A stretch of 64,000 bases of DNA. It comes from Tumebacillus lacus. Lineage in GTDB: Bacteria; Bacillota; Bacilli; Tumebacillales; Tumebacillaceae. The DNA lies in the NCBI RefSeq assembly GCF_026410385.1, contig NZ_JAPMLT010000008.1:62001-126000 (forward strand). Reading direction: 5' to 3'. The translations under genes were made by a program, and so were the position numbers. Below the pieces are notes generated by a model. It was not told the DNA's origin and made no database searches. It saw only the letters and a program-made list of their open reading frames with translations. Of the stretch, positions 33,249-41,820 are shown one piece after another; position 1 is the stretch's first letter; every line of letters starts with the position of its first letter.

Positions 33249-34184
33249 TCACTCCTTGTCCGGCGAGTAGACGGTGCGGCCCCAGGCCACCGTCTTTTGC
33301 AAACCGTCTTCCAGCGACGTCTGCGGGCGCCACTGCGGCAACAGTTCGCCGATGCGGCGGTTCGACAGCGAGCTCAGATAGATATCGCCGATGCGAGCCG
33401 GGCCGCGCACCGCGTCTTGCGGGTAGCCGACCGCCCGTTTCATCGTGTCAAACAGCTCGTTGACCGACACCTGCGTCTCCGTCGAGACGTTGACCGTGCC
33501 GATCACGTCCGACTCCAGCGCGATCACGACCGCCTTCGCCACATCCTCGATATAGATGTAGTCGCGGGTCGCGCCGCCGTCGCCTTCGATGGTGACCGGC
33601 AGACCTTTGATCATGTTCTCCATAAAGATCGAGACCACGCCGCCTTCGCCGGTCCGGCCTTGGCGCGGGCCGTAGATGTTGGCATAGCGCAAGATCATGT
33701 AGTTGACACCGAACAGTTCGCCGTACATGCGTATGTATTCTTCATCCACTTTTTTGCTCAACCCGTAGAAAGACATCGGGCGCTTTGGATGTTCTTCGTC
33801 GACAGGCAAGTAGTCCGGCTGCCCGTAGATCGCGGCAGAACCGGCAAACAGGAACCGCTTGATCTTCAAATGACGGGCCGCTTCCAGCAGTTTGATCGTG
33901 CCGATGATGTTCACATGAGCATCATGATCGGGATGTGTGATCGAATCGGTCACCTTGATCTGTGCCGCTTGGTGGCAGATCGCCTCGATCCCTTCCTCTT
34001 TGATCAGATCGAAGAGCTTCGGGTCATTGATGTCCATGTTGAAAAAGACGGCCGCCTGAGGGACGTTGTGCTTCGAACCGGTGGCGAGATTGTCGACGAT
34101 GACGACCTCATGCCCGGCTGCGAGCAGCGCATCTGCAATGTGCGAGCCGGCAAACCCAGCCCCGCCCGTAACGAGTACTTTCAT
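33249..34184 (-). CDS. NAD-dependent epimerase/dehydratase, GalE-like
   Basis: Extended short-chain dehydrogenase of 311 residues. NAD loop TGGAGFAGSH (6-15), catalytic S116 (FAGSAAIYG) and Y140-x-x-x-K144 (SFYGLSKK), and substrate-side RYANIYGPRQ. Probably interconverts a UDP-sugar such as UDP-glucose/galactose or N-acetyl forms. Member of the GalE/UDP-glucose 4-epimerase branch rather than dTDP-glucose dehydratase, judging by length and RYANVYG-type motif. Translationally close to hprK; not found here in B. subtilis. Confidence 0.88.
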   Translation of the reverse strand: MKVLVTGGAGFAGSHIADALLAAGHEVVIVDNLATGSKHNVPQAAVFFNMDINDPKLFDLIKEEGIEAICHQAAQIKVTDSITHPDHDAHVNIIGTIKLLEAARHLKIKRFLFAGSAAIYGQPDYLPVDEEHPKRPMSFYGLSKKVDEEYIRMYGELFGVNYMILRYANIYGPRQGRTGEGGVVSIFMENMIKGLPVTIEGDGGATRDYIYIEDVAKAVVIALESDVIGTVNVSTETQVSVNELFDTMKRAVGYPQDAVRGPARIGDIYLSSLSNRRIGELLPQWRPQTSLEDGLQKTVAWGRTVYSPDKE

Positions 34185-34220
34185 AACTGCTTCCTCCTCA
34201 AGATGCCTATAGATACCCGT

Positions 34221-34229
34221 ATCATACCA
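34221..34229 (-). promoter_or_regulatory. Extended -10 promoter for the epimerase-hprK unit
   Basis: Minus strand TGG followed by TATGAT, 37 bases before the ATG; directly abuts the preceding terminator. Confidence 0.5.
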
Positions 34230-34263
34230 AAAAATGCGCCGGGTAGCGACACCGGCGCATTTT
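34229..34263 (-). terminator. Terminator after the YvlD-like gene
   Basis: AAAATGCGCCGG/CCGGCGCATTTT perfect 12-bp stem then TT on the minus strand. Confidence 0.8.
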
Positions 34264-34270
34264 CATGGCG

Positions 34271-34612
34271 TTACTCGTCGCCAAACAGCGCGCCCAGCAC
34301 GCCGCTGACGAGCGCCAGCACAATCGCCCCCCAAAAGGCCGTCCAAAACCCTTCCACATGAAACCCGCCGACCAGCGAACTCGTCAGCATCAACAGGACC
34401 GCGTTGATCACCAGCGCAAAAAGCCCGAGCGTCAAGACGGTGACCGGCAGCGTAAACAGTTTCACCACCGGCTTGATGAACGCGTTGATCAAGCCGAGCA
34501 CCAGCGCGGCCAGAAACGCCGCCCCCACCGTGTCAAACCAGATCCGGTCGAACAGCCACGCCACGATCAGCAGGGCGCCTGCTGACACCAGCCATCGCAT
34601 GAGCAAACCCAT
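34271..34612 (-). CDS. Phage-holin-family (PF04020) membrane protein, YvlD-like
   Basis: A 113-residue protein with four membrane helices. LINAFIKPVVKLFTLPVTVLTLGLFALVINAVLL is the characteristic PF04020/YvlD core. Despite the family name it is a chromosomal membrane protein; B. subtilis yvlD sits upstream of hprK and belongs to a cell-envelope stress operon. GAGGAGGG precedes the ATG. Function is unclear. Confidence 0.85.
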   Translation of the reverse strand: MGLLMRWLVSAGALLIVAWLFDRIWFDTVGAAFLAALVLGLINAFIKPVVKLFTLPVTVLTLGLFALVINAVLLMLTSSLVGGFHVEGFWTAFWGAIVLALVSGVLGALFGDE

Positions 34613-34664
34613 GAGACATCCCTCCTCTTGAGTCAGACATACGTTTCACCTGCCGAAAAGTTTC

Positions 34665-35876
34665 CTACCGCATCCGCCCCACCGCAAATAAAGGCGCGTC
34701 CGGGTGCTGTCCGCAAAGGATCAGCTCTTTGATGATCTCACCGGCGATGATCGCGTAGACCGTGCCGTTGCCGCCGTAACCGAGGGCGTAGTAGCAGTTT
34801 TCGTGGAACGGATGCTCGCCGATAAACGGCAGCCCGTCCTTCGTCCCGCCAAACGCCGCCGTCCACCGATGCGAGATCTTCAGATCGGCAAACGCCGGAA
34901 ACAGTGTTTTCAACTCGATCAGCAACTGCTCCGCCTTTTGCGGCAACAGGTTGTCCCGCTTGGGCCCTTCAAACGCCGACTCATCGAGCCCGCCGACCAC
35001 GATCCGGTCATCGAACGTCGTCCGCATGTAGAGATACGGCCGCGCCGTCTCCCAGATCAGACACCGGGAGGCATAGGAGGAAAAATCACGGACCGGCTCT
35101 GTGGCGATCGCATAGGAGCTCTCCACCACCGCGCCCGGTGTGCGCTGATTTTCCTGCGCCTCATAGCCGGTGGCGATCACCGCTTTTTTCGCCCGCACGA
35201 TCTGCCCTTCGCTCGTGCGCAGGCAGACTCGGCCGTTCTCGTGAAAAATCGAACAAACCTCCGTCTCCTCGTACACGCGCAGGTTTTTCCGCGCGGCGTG
35301 CCGCACCAGCGCATGGGCAAATCGAAACGGATTCAGTTCCGCATCGCCGGTCGCATGCAACGCCGCCGCTTTGCGAAACGGAAACTGCTCCGCCACCTGC
35401 TCCTCCGTCCAATAGGCAACGGGAAATCCATACCGGGTCTGCAGCGCATACTCGGCCTCCAGCTTTTTCACGTCTTTCTCCGACGACGCATAGTACAGAC
35501 TGTCCCGCCGTTTGAATTCAATCGGGTCTGCCAGCGTGTGCGACATGTGATCGAGCACGTCCACCGCCCGCTGGCACAGCTTGTAATAGCGCACCGCCAC
35601 GTCCAGCCCCAGCGAGTCGGCCAACTGGTGCATCGGCGCGTCATTCGAATATTGAATCAGCCCTGTGTTGGCACTCGTCGATCCATATCCCACGCGGCGA
35701 CGCTCCAGCATCACCGTATCCACCCCGTGCTCCGAGAGCTGGTAGGCGCAGTTTGCGCCGCCTTCCCCGCCGCCGACCACCACCACGTCGCAGGTCAAGT
35801 CCTCCTGCAGACGGGGATAGGCAGGCGCATCGGGAAACGTCTCCACCCACAGCAGGCCGCCCTCTTTCAGATCCAT
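34665..35876 (-). CDS. FAD-dependent oxidoreductase (DAO family)
   Basis: A 403-residue cytoplasmic flavoprotein. FAD-binding VVVGGGEGGANCAYQLSEHG near residues 32-50, GYGSTSANTGLIQ following it, and the C-terminal LPFIGEHPFHENCYYALGYGGNGTVYA typical of the DAO/GlpO/SoxA fold. Probably oxidises an amine or amino acid with oxygen; the substrate is not evident and it has no metabolic neighbours here. GGAGGCGATCGGAG precedes the ATG. 52 bases upstream of the YvlD-like gene, possibly one transcript. Confidence 0.85.
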   Translation of the reverse strand: MDLKEGGLLWVETFPDAPAYPRLQEDLTCDVVVVGGGEGGANCAYQLSEHGVDTVMLERRRVGYGSTSANTGLIQYSNDAPMHQLADSLGLDVAVRYYKLCQRAVDVLDHMSHTLADPIEFKRRDSLYYASSEKDVKKLEAEYALQTRYGFPVAYWTEEQVAEQFPFRKAAALHATGDAELNPFRFAHALVRHAARKNLRVYEETEVCSIFHENGRVCLRTSEGQIVRAKKAVIATGYEAQENQRTPGAVVESSYAIATEPVRDFSSYASRCLIWETARPYLYMRTTFDDRIVVGGLDESAFEGPKRDNLLPQKAEQLLIELKTLFPAFADLKISHRWTAAFGGTKDGLPFIGEHPFHENCYYALGYGGNGTVYAIIAGEIIKELILCGQHPDAPLFAVGRMR

Positions 35877-35920
35877 CTCCGATCGCCTCCTCGTTCCTTG
35901 CGAGTTGGAACTAGTATGCC

Positions 35921-35978
35921 AAAAAAAGGGGTGAAAGATGCCGCCGATCCGTCACCGAATCTCGCATACTTTCACCCG
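35921..35978 (-). terminator. Long-armed terminator after the 215-residue unknown gene
   Basis: Minus strand GGGTGAAAG...CTTTCACCC with further ATGC/GCAT pairing, long loop, then TTTTTTT. Confidence 0.7.
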
Positions 35979-36002
35979 TTGATTCATATAAAAGAGAGTA
36001 GC

Positions 36003-36650
36003 CTAATGTTCCGTGCGCGGCAGTCGCGTCGCTCTGCTGTCGCCCGCCTGTTCAAGAATGCGGTGATAGCGCTCGGTCAACTCCTGCACCGTCGCGGCAT
36101 CATACGAGCCGTGATCGTCGGCGCTCTCAATCGACTTCAGCAAAAAATTGACCAGGCGCAGCATCGACTCGGCATCGTCTTCCAGATGGATCACCTCGTC
36201 GTCGTTGCGCACAAGTTTGACGTGGATGTGCTTGGTGCCGGTCTCCATCGTCATGATCGCATGACCGAACTTGTGCCAGCCGAGCGGATGATTGTGCCGG
36301 CGGCGGATCGCCTTGAGCACCGGACCGTAGCGGGAGACGAGATAGCGGATGAAGTTCAGCACCGCCGCATCAAAGCCGGCTTTGCGCAGGTCTTCCATCT
36401 CGTCATGCGTCTCCAGATAGCGCAGGCACCCCATCACCGCCTGCGCGATCACCGGGCCTGTCAGCACCGTCAGGCCTTGCTCGATCTCCAGCGCTTCCGT
36501 CGGCGTGCGCGAGATCTGCTCGCGTATCACGTCCTCGATCTGGCGCTGCAAATCCGGTTCCGTCGCCATGCGGCGGCCAAGGGCCACACAACCGTCATAT
36601 ACATAGCGGACAAAATCGTCCGGCAGGTGATCGAACGTCCAATTTTCCAT
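36003..36650 (-). CDS. Hypothetical cytoplasmic protein, 215 residues
   Basis: Not recognised. No signal peptide or membrane helix. The N-terminal half is helical (DHLPDDFVRYVYDGCVALGRR, DLQRQIEDVIREQISR), followed by a short beta-looking segment (HAIMTMETGTKHIHVKLVRNDDEVIHLEDD) and a helical C-terminus. AAGGGGAATCGT precedes the ATG. It is followed by its own terminator, so it is monocistronic. The codon pattern is normal for the window, supporting a real gene. Confidence 0.7.
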   Translation of the reverse strand: MENWTFDHLPDDFVRYVYDGCVALGRRMATEPDLQRQIEDVIREQISRTPTEALEIEQGLTVLTGPVIAQAVMGCLRYLETHDEMEDLRKAGFDAAVLNFIRYLVSRYGPVLKAIRRRHNHPLGWHKFGHAIMTMETGTKHIHVKLVRNDDEVIHLEDDAESMLRLVNFLLKSIESADDHGSYDAATVQELTERYHRILEQAGDSRATRLPRTEH

Positions 36651-36800
36651 ACGATTCCCCTTATCCGTTCATTTCCCTGCTCACGACTTCACCGCGACAG
36701 GGAGATACGCACATCCTACTAAAGCATCTGCCGAAACGCAACCCCTTCTTACATTGTAAATGAAAATATTCCCCATATATTTGAGAAGAAGGTGTCAATT

Positions 36801-37340
36801 ATGGACAAGCTCACCACCCTGTTCGCCCTGCTTGGCGGCTCCTTGCTCGCCGCCGCGCCGCTCTGGTGGCTGGCCCGCCGCGGGCGCAATCTGGACAAAC
36901 TGCGCCAAAGGCGGGCCTTTTACGACGACCTGTACCGCTTCACCGTGACCGTCTGCGCCTCGTTTGGCCTGTACCTGCTCGCCGTGCACACGCTCCCGGC
37001 TCCCGATCTCCCGGACGGCCTGTTGCTCTTTCTGACCACCGCCCTGCCCGCCTGCCTGCTCGCCCTGCTCAGCGGCCGTTGGTACGTCGGCTATGCGGCC
37101 GTGCTGCTCGTGCAGGCATTTGCGCTGCACCGCCTCGACGGGCAGGGTCAGATCGCCTTTCACGAGCACTGGCTGCAGGCGTGGTGGCTCTGCGGCGGGC
37201 TGGATCTGGCAGGACTCCTTCTCTATGGCATGATGCGCCGCACAGCCCATTCTATGCAAAACGGCGACGTTCAGAATCCGGCCCGGTCTCTCGCCGCCCG
37301 CTCTCGACGGGACAGCGAAAAGCAGGTCACCCCCGTGTGA
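36801..37340 (+). CDS. Hypothetical membrane protein, 179 residues
   Basis: Not recognised. About four to five membrane helices: residues 5-22, 45-63, 72-88, 92-108 and 128-148, with a basic first loop (RRGRNLDKLRQRR) and a hydrophilic tail. GAAGAAGG is 8 bases before the ATG at 36801; an in-frame GTG nine bases earlier overlaps the ribosome site. The final codons (AAG CAG GTC ACC CCC GTG TGA) form the left arm and loop of the terminator. Confidence 0.65.
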   Translation: MDKLTTLFALLGGSLLAAAPLWWLARRGRNLDKLRQRRAFYDDLYRFTVTVCASFGLYLLAVHTLPAPDLPDGLLLFLTTALPACLLALLSGRWYVGYAAVLLVQAFALHRLDGQGQIAFHEHWLQAWWLCGGLDLAGLLLYGMMRRTAHSMQNGDVQNPARSLAARSRRDSEKQVTPV

Positions 37341-37351
37341 CCTGCTTTTTT
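37318..37351. terminator. Bidirectional terminator between membrane protein and uvrA
   Basis: AAAGCAGGTCA, loop, TGACCTGCTTTTTT; 11-bp stem that includes the stop codon of the plus-strand gene. Confidence 0.85.
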
Positions 37352-37365
37352 GCGTCCGGGTCTGT

Positions 37366-40218
37366 CTAGGCCAGCACAGCGGCGCGTTGCTTGTCCCGCT
37401 CCAGGATCGGACCGAGGAATTTGCCGGTCCAAGACTCCGGGATCGCGGCGATCTGCTCCGGCGTGCCGGTGCCGACGATGGTGCCGCCTTTGTCGCCGCC
37501 CTCGGGTCCGAGGTCGATCAGGTGGTCGGCCGTCTTGATCACGTCGAGGTTGTGCTCGATGACGACGACCGTCTCCCCGGCGTCGACGAGGCGTTGCAAG
37601 ACGACGAGCAGCCGGTCGATATCGGCCGAGTGCAGGCCGGTCGTCGGCTCGTCGAGGATGTACATCGTGCGCCCGGTGCTGCGGCGGTGCAGTTCGGAGG
37701 CGAGCTTGACGCGCTGCGCTTCGCCGCCGGACAGCGTCGTCGCCGGTTGGCCGAGGCGGACGTAGCCGAGACCCACGTCATGGAGCGTCTGCATTTTGCG
37801 GGAGATGCGCGGCACATTTTTGAAAAATTCCACCGCATCCTCGACCGTCATGTCCAGCACGTCGGCGATGCTCTTGTTTTTAAATTTCACTTCCAGCGTC
37901 TCGCGGTTGTACCGCTTGCCTTTGCAGACCTCGCACGGCACATAGACGTCGGGCAGGAAGTGCATCTCGATCTTGATGATCCCGTCGCCTTTGCACGCTT
38001 CGCAACGACCGCCTTTGACGTTGAAGGAGAAGCGGCCTTTTTTATAGCCGCGCATCTTCGCTTCGTTCGTCGTGGCAAACACGTCGCGGATGTCGTCAAA
38101 CACGCCGGTGTACGTCGCCGGGTTGGAGCGCGGGGTGCGGCCGATCGGCGATTGGTCGATGTCGATGATCTTGTCGAGGTGTTCGAGACCTTCGATCTTT
38201 TTGTGCTGGCCCGGCTTGGTCTTCGCCCCGTTGAGGTGGGCGGCCAACGCTTTTTTGAGGATCTCGTTGACCAGCGTCGATTTGCCGGAGCCGGACACGC
38301 CCGTGACGCAGGTAAACACGCCGAGCGGGAACTTGGCCGAGACGTTTTTCAAATTGTTTTCCTTCGCGCCGGTCACTTTGACCCATTTGTCGGACGGCTT
38401 GCGGCGTTCGGCCGGGATCGGGATGAACTTGCGTCCGGAGAGGTACGCGCCGGTCATCGAGTTCGGATCGTCCATCACCTCTTGCGGCGTGCCTTGCGAC
38501 ACGATGGTGCCGCCGTGGATGCCGGCACCGGGTCCGATGTCGATCAGATAGTCGGCGGCGATCATCGTGTCCTCGTCATGCTCGACGACGAGTAGCGTGT
38601 TGCCGAGGTCACGCATGTGCAGCAAGGTGTTGATCAGCCGCTCGTTGTCGCGCTGGTGCAGACCGATGGACGGCTCGTCGAGAATGTACAGGACGCCCAT
38701 CAACGACGACCCGATCTGCGTCGCCAACCGGATGCGTTGCGCCTCGCCGCCGGACAGCGTGCCGGCAGAGCGGGACAGGTTCAAATAGTCGAGCCCGACG
38801 TCTGCGAGAAATCCGAGACGGGCTTTGATCTCTTTGAGAATCAGACGGGCGATGGTCAGCTCTTTTTCGCTGAGCGACAAGCCGTCAAAGTATTGGAGCG
38901 CGTCGTTTACCGACAGACCGGTGACGTGCGCGATGTTTTCGTCGCCGACGGTGACAGCCAGCGATTCCGGGCGCAGACGCTTGCCTGCGCAGGCCGGGCA
39001 AGGCTTGGCACTCATGTAGTCCTCGATGAACTCGCGGATATAGTCGGACACCGTCTCTTTGTAGCGGCGTTCGAGGTTGGTCACGACACCTTCGTAGTCG
39101 ACCTCGCCCGTCTTTTTCTGGCCGAAGTCGTTTTCGTACGTAAATTTGATCTTTTCCCCTTTGGAGCCGTACAAGAGCACCTTCAGCTGCTCGGGCGGCA
39201 GGTCGCCGACCGGCACGTCCATCGGGACGTTGAAATGTTTCGCCGCCGCTTCCAGCAGTTGCGGGTAATAGTTGGACGTGCGGCCCTGCCACGGCTCAAC
39301 CGCATCTTCGAGCAACGATTTGGTGCGGTCGGGGATGACGAGGTCCGGGTCGATCTCCATGTTGGTGCCAAGGCCCGCGCAGACGTCGCACGCGCCAAAC
39401 GGCGAGTTGAACGAAAACATGCGCGGCGACAGTTCCTCGACGGAGAATCCGCACTCCGGGCAGGACAGATTGGACGAGAACAGCATCTCTTCGCCGTCGA
39501 CGATGCCGACGATCACCGTGCCGTCCGCCAGTTTCAACGCCGTCTCCAGCGAATCGGCGAGGCGAGGGGCGACGTCTTCCTTGACGACGATGCGGTCGAC
39601 GACGACCTCGATGGTGTGCTTTTTATTTTTCTCCAATTTGATCTCATCGGTGACTTCCATCATTTCCCCGTCCACGCGCACGCGGACGAAGCCCTGTTTG
39701 GCAACGTCTTCGAAGATCTTTGTATGCTCGCCTTTGCGCCCTTTGATCAGCGGGGCGAAGATCTGGATGCGCGTGCGTTCCGGCAACTCCAAGATGCGGT
39801 CGACCATCTGCTCGACCGTCTGCGACGTGATCTCGATGCTCGGGTGATTGGGGCAGTGCGGCCGCCCGATGCGGGCGAACAGCAGGCGCAGGTAGTCATA
39901 GATCTCCGTGACCGTGCCGACCGTGGAGCGCGGGTTGCGCGAGGTCGTCTTTTGGTCGATGGAGATCGCCGGGGAGAGCCCGTCGATGGAGTCGACGTCC
40001 GGCTTGTCCATCTGCCCGAGAAACTGGCGGGCATAGGCGGACAGCGACTCGACATAGCGGCGCTGACCTTCGGCGTAGATCGTATCAAACGCGAGCGACG
40101 ATTTGCCCGAACCGGACAGACCGGTCAGCACGACCAGCTTGTCGCGGGGGATCGTCACATCGATATTTTTCAGGTTATGGGCGCGTGCGCCTTTGACCAC
40201 GATATGTTCTTGTGCCAT
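37366..40218 (-). CDS. uvrA: Excinuclease ABC subunit A
   Basis: ATPase that finds bulky DNA lesions with UvrB in nucleotide excision repair. 950 residues with two ABC modules: Walker [10 protein letters not shown] near residue 33 and GVSGSGKST in the second half; signatures [12 protein letters not shown] and [12 protein letters not shown]; zinc modules CPECGF...CDVC and CEACKGDG...CEVCKGKR. The frame is open 10 codons upstream but ATG 40218 ([10 protein letters not shown]) follows AAGGAG at 7 bases. uvrB is upstream but, unlike in B. subtilis, separated by about 1.6 kb including a plus-strand gene. Confidence 0.97.
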   Translation of the reverse strand: MAQEHIVVKGARAHNLKNIDVTIPRDKLVVLTGLSGSGKSSLAFDTIYAEGQRRYVESLSAYARQFLGQMDKPDVDSIDGLSPAISIDQKTTSRNPRSTVGTVTEIYDYLRLLFARIGRPHCPNHPSIEITSQTVEQMVDRILELPERTRIQIFAPLIKGRKGEHTKIFEDVAKQGFVRVRVDGEMMEVTDEIKLEKNKKHTIEVVVDRIVVKEDVAPRLADSLETALKLADGTVIVGIVDGEEMLFSSNLSCPECGFSVEELSPRMFSFNSPFGACDVCAGLGTNMEIDPDLVIPDRTKSLLEDAVEPWQGRTSNYYPQLLEAAAKHFNVPMDVPVGDLPPEQLKVLLYGSKGEKIKFTYENDFGQKKTGEVDYEGVVTNLERRYKETVSDYIREFIEDYMSAKPCPACAGKRLRPESLAVTVGDENIAHVTGLSVNDALQYFDGLSLSEKELTIARLILKEIKARLGFLADVGLDYLNLSRSAGTLSGGEAQRIRLATQIGSSLMGVLYILDEPSIGLHQRDNERLINTLLHMRDLGNTLLVVEHDEDTMIAADYLIDIGPGAGIHGGTIVSQGTPQEVMDDPNSMTGAYLSGRKFIPIPAERRKPSDKWVKVTGAKENNLKNVSAKFPLGVFTCVTGVSGSGKSTLVNEILKKALAAHLNGAKTKPGQHKKIEGLEHLDKIIDIDQSPIGRTPRSNPATYTGVFDDIRDVFATTNEAKMRGYKKGRFSFNVKGGRCEACKGDGIIKIEMHFLPDVYVPCEVCKGKRYNRETLEVKFKNKSIADVLDMTVEDAVEFFKNVPRISRKMQTLHDVGLGYVRLGQPATTLSGGEAQRVKLASELHRRSTGRTMYILDEPTTGLHSADIDRLLVVLQRLVDAGETVVVIEHNLDVIKTADHLIDLGPEGGDKGGTIVGTGTPEQIAAIPESWTGKFLGPILERDKQRAAVLA

Positions 40219-40241
40219 CTCATTCTCCTTCTTTCCAAATG

Positions 40242-40255
40242 CGAACAAATATTCT
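40242..40255 (-). promoter_or_regulatory. Candidate LexA/DinR (SOS) box upstream of uvrA
   Basis: CGAACAAATATTCT matches the Bacillus consensus CGAACRNRYGTTYC at 12 of 14 positions, 24-37 bases before the uvrA start. Confidence 0.5.
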
Positions 40256-40329
40256 ATAGCCTATTTTGTACCAACCGCTTCAAAAAAGCAACTTGAAGAC
40301 AAGATTTGAATTTGGCTTAACAAATAGGC

Positions 40330-40367
40330 AAAAAAAAGGAGCAGCCTTCTACCGGGAAGGGCTGCTC
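40330..40367 (-). terminator. Strong terminator of a putative small RNA
   Basis: Minus strand GAGCAGCC...GGCTGCTC then C and TTTTTTTT. No gene ends here on this strand, so it terminates a non-coding or leader RNA. Confidence 0.8.
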
Positions 40368-40456
40368 AATGAGGGATATGACAAATCATTCGTGCATTGG
40401 CCGGCTTCCCGAAAGAGGCCGGAACTGATTCCGTAGGGAGCGGAATCCAGTATGTA
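40330..40456 (-). ncRNA. Putative structured small RNA or attenuated leader upstream of uvrA
   Basis: Minus-strand -10-like TACAAT lies near 40466-40471. Downstream are a hairpin GATTCCG/CGGAATC (about 40427-40447), a hairpin CCGGC/GCCGG with inner CTTTC/GGGAAG (about 40398-40422), and then the terminator. Length would be about 125 bases. No matching family recognised. Confidence 0.4.
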
Positions 40457-40482
40457 TGGCTTGCTTTTATTGTACGAGACTG

Positions 40483-40535
40483 AGCGGTCATTATGACAGT
40501 TACCCGCGTCATTATTTAACATGACGGCGGTCATG
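40483..40535. promoter_or_regulatory. Cluster of inverted GTCAT half-sites
   Basis: GTCATTATGAC (11-bp palindrome), then GTCAT and ATGAC eight bases apart, then another GTCAT, within 50 bases. Lies between the putative small RNA promoter and the C39-type gene and could be an operator for either. Confidence 0.35.
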
Positions 40536-40590
40536 GAGTGGGGGCATCCTAGCGAATGTGGAGGAAGTACTAGAAAGGAGCGACGTCCCC

Positions 40591-41400
40591 ATGCGCAAAC
40601 TGTCGTCTGTCGTTCCGGCGCTCATTCTCTCCTTCTCTGTCTCCTTGTCCGCACAAACAGGTACCGCTCACGCCTCCTCTGTGGCTCCGCTGTTGCCGAC
40701 CTCTTTTCTGGAGGACAAGCAGCAGTCGGCTGTCGTCGTCCCGTCCCATACGGTGCTCAAAGTCCCGCAACGCTATCTCGCCCGGCAGGTTGAAAGAAGC
40801 GACAACCGCGTCTTGATCCACACACCGGCGATCCGGCAACACCCCGAGCTGCGCGACGGCTGCGAAGTCACGTCGCTGGCGATGCTTCTGCAGGCGGTCG
40901 GGCAGCCCGGCGATAAAATGAAACTGGCCCACGAAGTCCGCAAAGACCCCACCCCCGTCCGCCGCGACGCACGCGGCCGCATCGTTTTCTGGGGCGACCC
41001 GAAGGTCGGATTTGTCGGCGCGGTGGACGGCAAGCCGATCGGATTTGGCGTGTACCATGCGCCGATTGCCGACTTGCTGAACCAATACCTGCCCGGGCAA
41101 GCGCACGACATGACCGGGCAATCGTTTCAACAAGTCCTCGCCCGCGTCGCCGAGGGAAAACCGGTCGTCGTCTGGACCACCGTCCCGCTGCGGGCACCCG
41201 ATTACTGGGACACCTGGGACTCCCCCACCGGCCGAGTCCGCACCACCTGGAACGAACACGCCGTCCTCCTCGTCGGCTACGGCCCTGACTGCGTCTACAT
41301 CAACGACCCCTTCGACGGCACAAAAGCAAAGCGGGTCGAACGCGCGAGGTTTGAACAGAGTTGGATCGCGATGGGGATGCAGGCGGTGACGGTGAGGTAA
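40591..41400 (+). CDS. Secreted C39-like cysteine peptidase domain protein
   Basis: A 269-residue exported protein: signal peptide (SSVVPALILSFSVSLSAQTG, cleavage near AHA-SS), then a Peptidase_C39_2 domain (about 73-265). Catalytic C91 is in RDGCEVTSLAMLLQ, H223 in WNEHAVLLVGY and the acidic/Asn partner at 238-239 (YINDPF). C39_2 proteins of this kind are predicted extracellular cysteine peptidases or bacteriocin-processing relatives; the substrate is unknown. ATG 40591 follows AAAGGAGCG. It splits the ancestral uvrB-uvrA pair and is transcribed against both. Confidence 0.85.
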   Translation: MRKLSSVVPALILSFSVSLSAQTGTAHASSVAPLLPTSFLEDKQQSAVVVPSHTVLKVPQRYLARQVERSDNRVLIHTPAIRQHPELRDGCEVTSLAMLLQAVGQPGDKMKLAHEVRKDPTPVRRDARGRIVFWGDPKVGFVGAVDGKPIGFGVYHAPIADLLNQYLPGQAHDMTGQSFQQVLARVAEGKPVVVWTTVPLRAPDYWDTWDSPTGRVRTTWNEHAVLLVGYGPDCVYINDPFDGTKAKRVERARFEQSWIAMGMQAVTVR

Positions 41401-41469
41401 GGAGCAAGACCCCACGTCGTCTTGACTTCGAGGGGTCAAAATTCCAGGCCGAACTTGGACGTGTTTCGT

Positions 41470-41784
41470 CGAATCACGATGTGCATCTGGTGCTATCAAA
41501 AATCGAACAATTGGCAGCATCCACTTCTGACAGATTTCACCGACAAACAGGGCATCCAGCCCATTCATGTCTCCATTTTTACGTGATCGGAATCGAAGAC
41601 ATCATCTTCGACCGCGCCCGTGCTGCTGTCTACTGGAATTCATAGCGGGACGAAGAGTGAGTGCAATTATTGATGGGGGCTCTATTTGATAAGATCGACC
41701 TTGAATATTTGGAACAGACTGCAAAGAAGGAAGCCGAGGAAAATGTGCTTGCCCTGCTTGTACAAATGAAAATCGAAGCAAAAA
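41470..41784 (+). pseudogene. Decayed nucleotidyltransferase (DUF6036/AbiEii-like), two nonsense codons
   Basis: One frame reads HFYVIGIEDIIFDRARAAVYWNS, stop TAG at 41643, RDEE, stop TGA at 41658, then LLMGALFDKIDLEYLEQTAKKEAEEN. The pattern IEDIIxDRxxAxxxWxS..D.EW....LxxxxDxIDxxYL is that of nucleotidyltransferases used as toxins or AbiEii-like proteins, with CAG and TGG expected where the stops now are. The N-terminal half is not recognisable and there is no start. This 420-base interval between the C39-type gene and uvrB holds nothing else but a shared terminator. Confidence 0.6.
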
Positions 41785-41811
41785 ATAGAGACCCTGATGG
41801 GTCTCTTTTCT
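41781..41811. terminator. Bidirectional terminator after uvrB
   Basis: AGAGACCC, loop TGAT, GGGTCTCT with TTTTCTT on plus and ATTTTTT on minus. Confidence 0.8.
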
Positions 41812-41820
41812 TAAGATCAC

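Noticed and set aside
34271-34612. Phage holin indicating a prophage
   Set aside because: The PF04020 family name is misleading; this is the chromosomal YvlD type in conserved synteny, with no phage genes around.
34704-36722. Plus-strand frame of 672 codons over the FAD oxidoreductase and 215-residue gene
   Set aside because: Shadow of two minus-strand genes; composition is His/Arg/Gln-rich without motifs.
40349-40534. 61-codon minus-strand frame upstream of uvrA
   Set aside because: Begins in the GTCAT cluster, no ribosome site, and its DNA is better explained as hairpins and a terminator.
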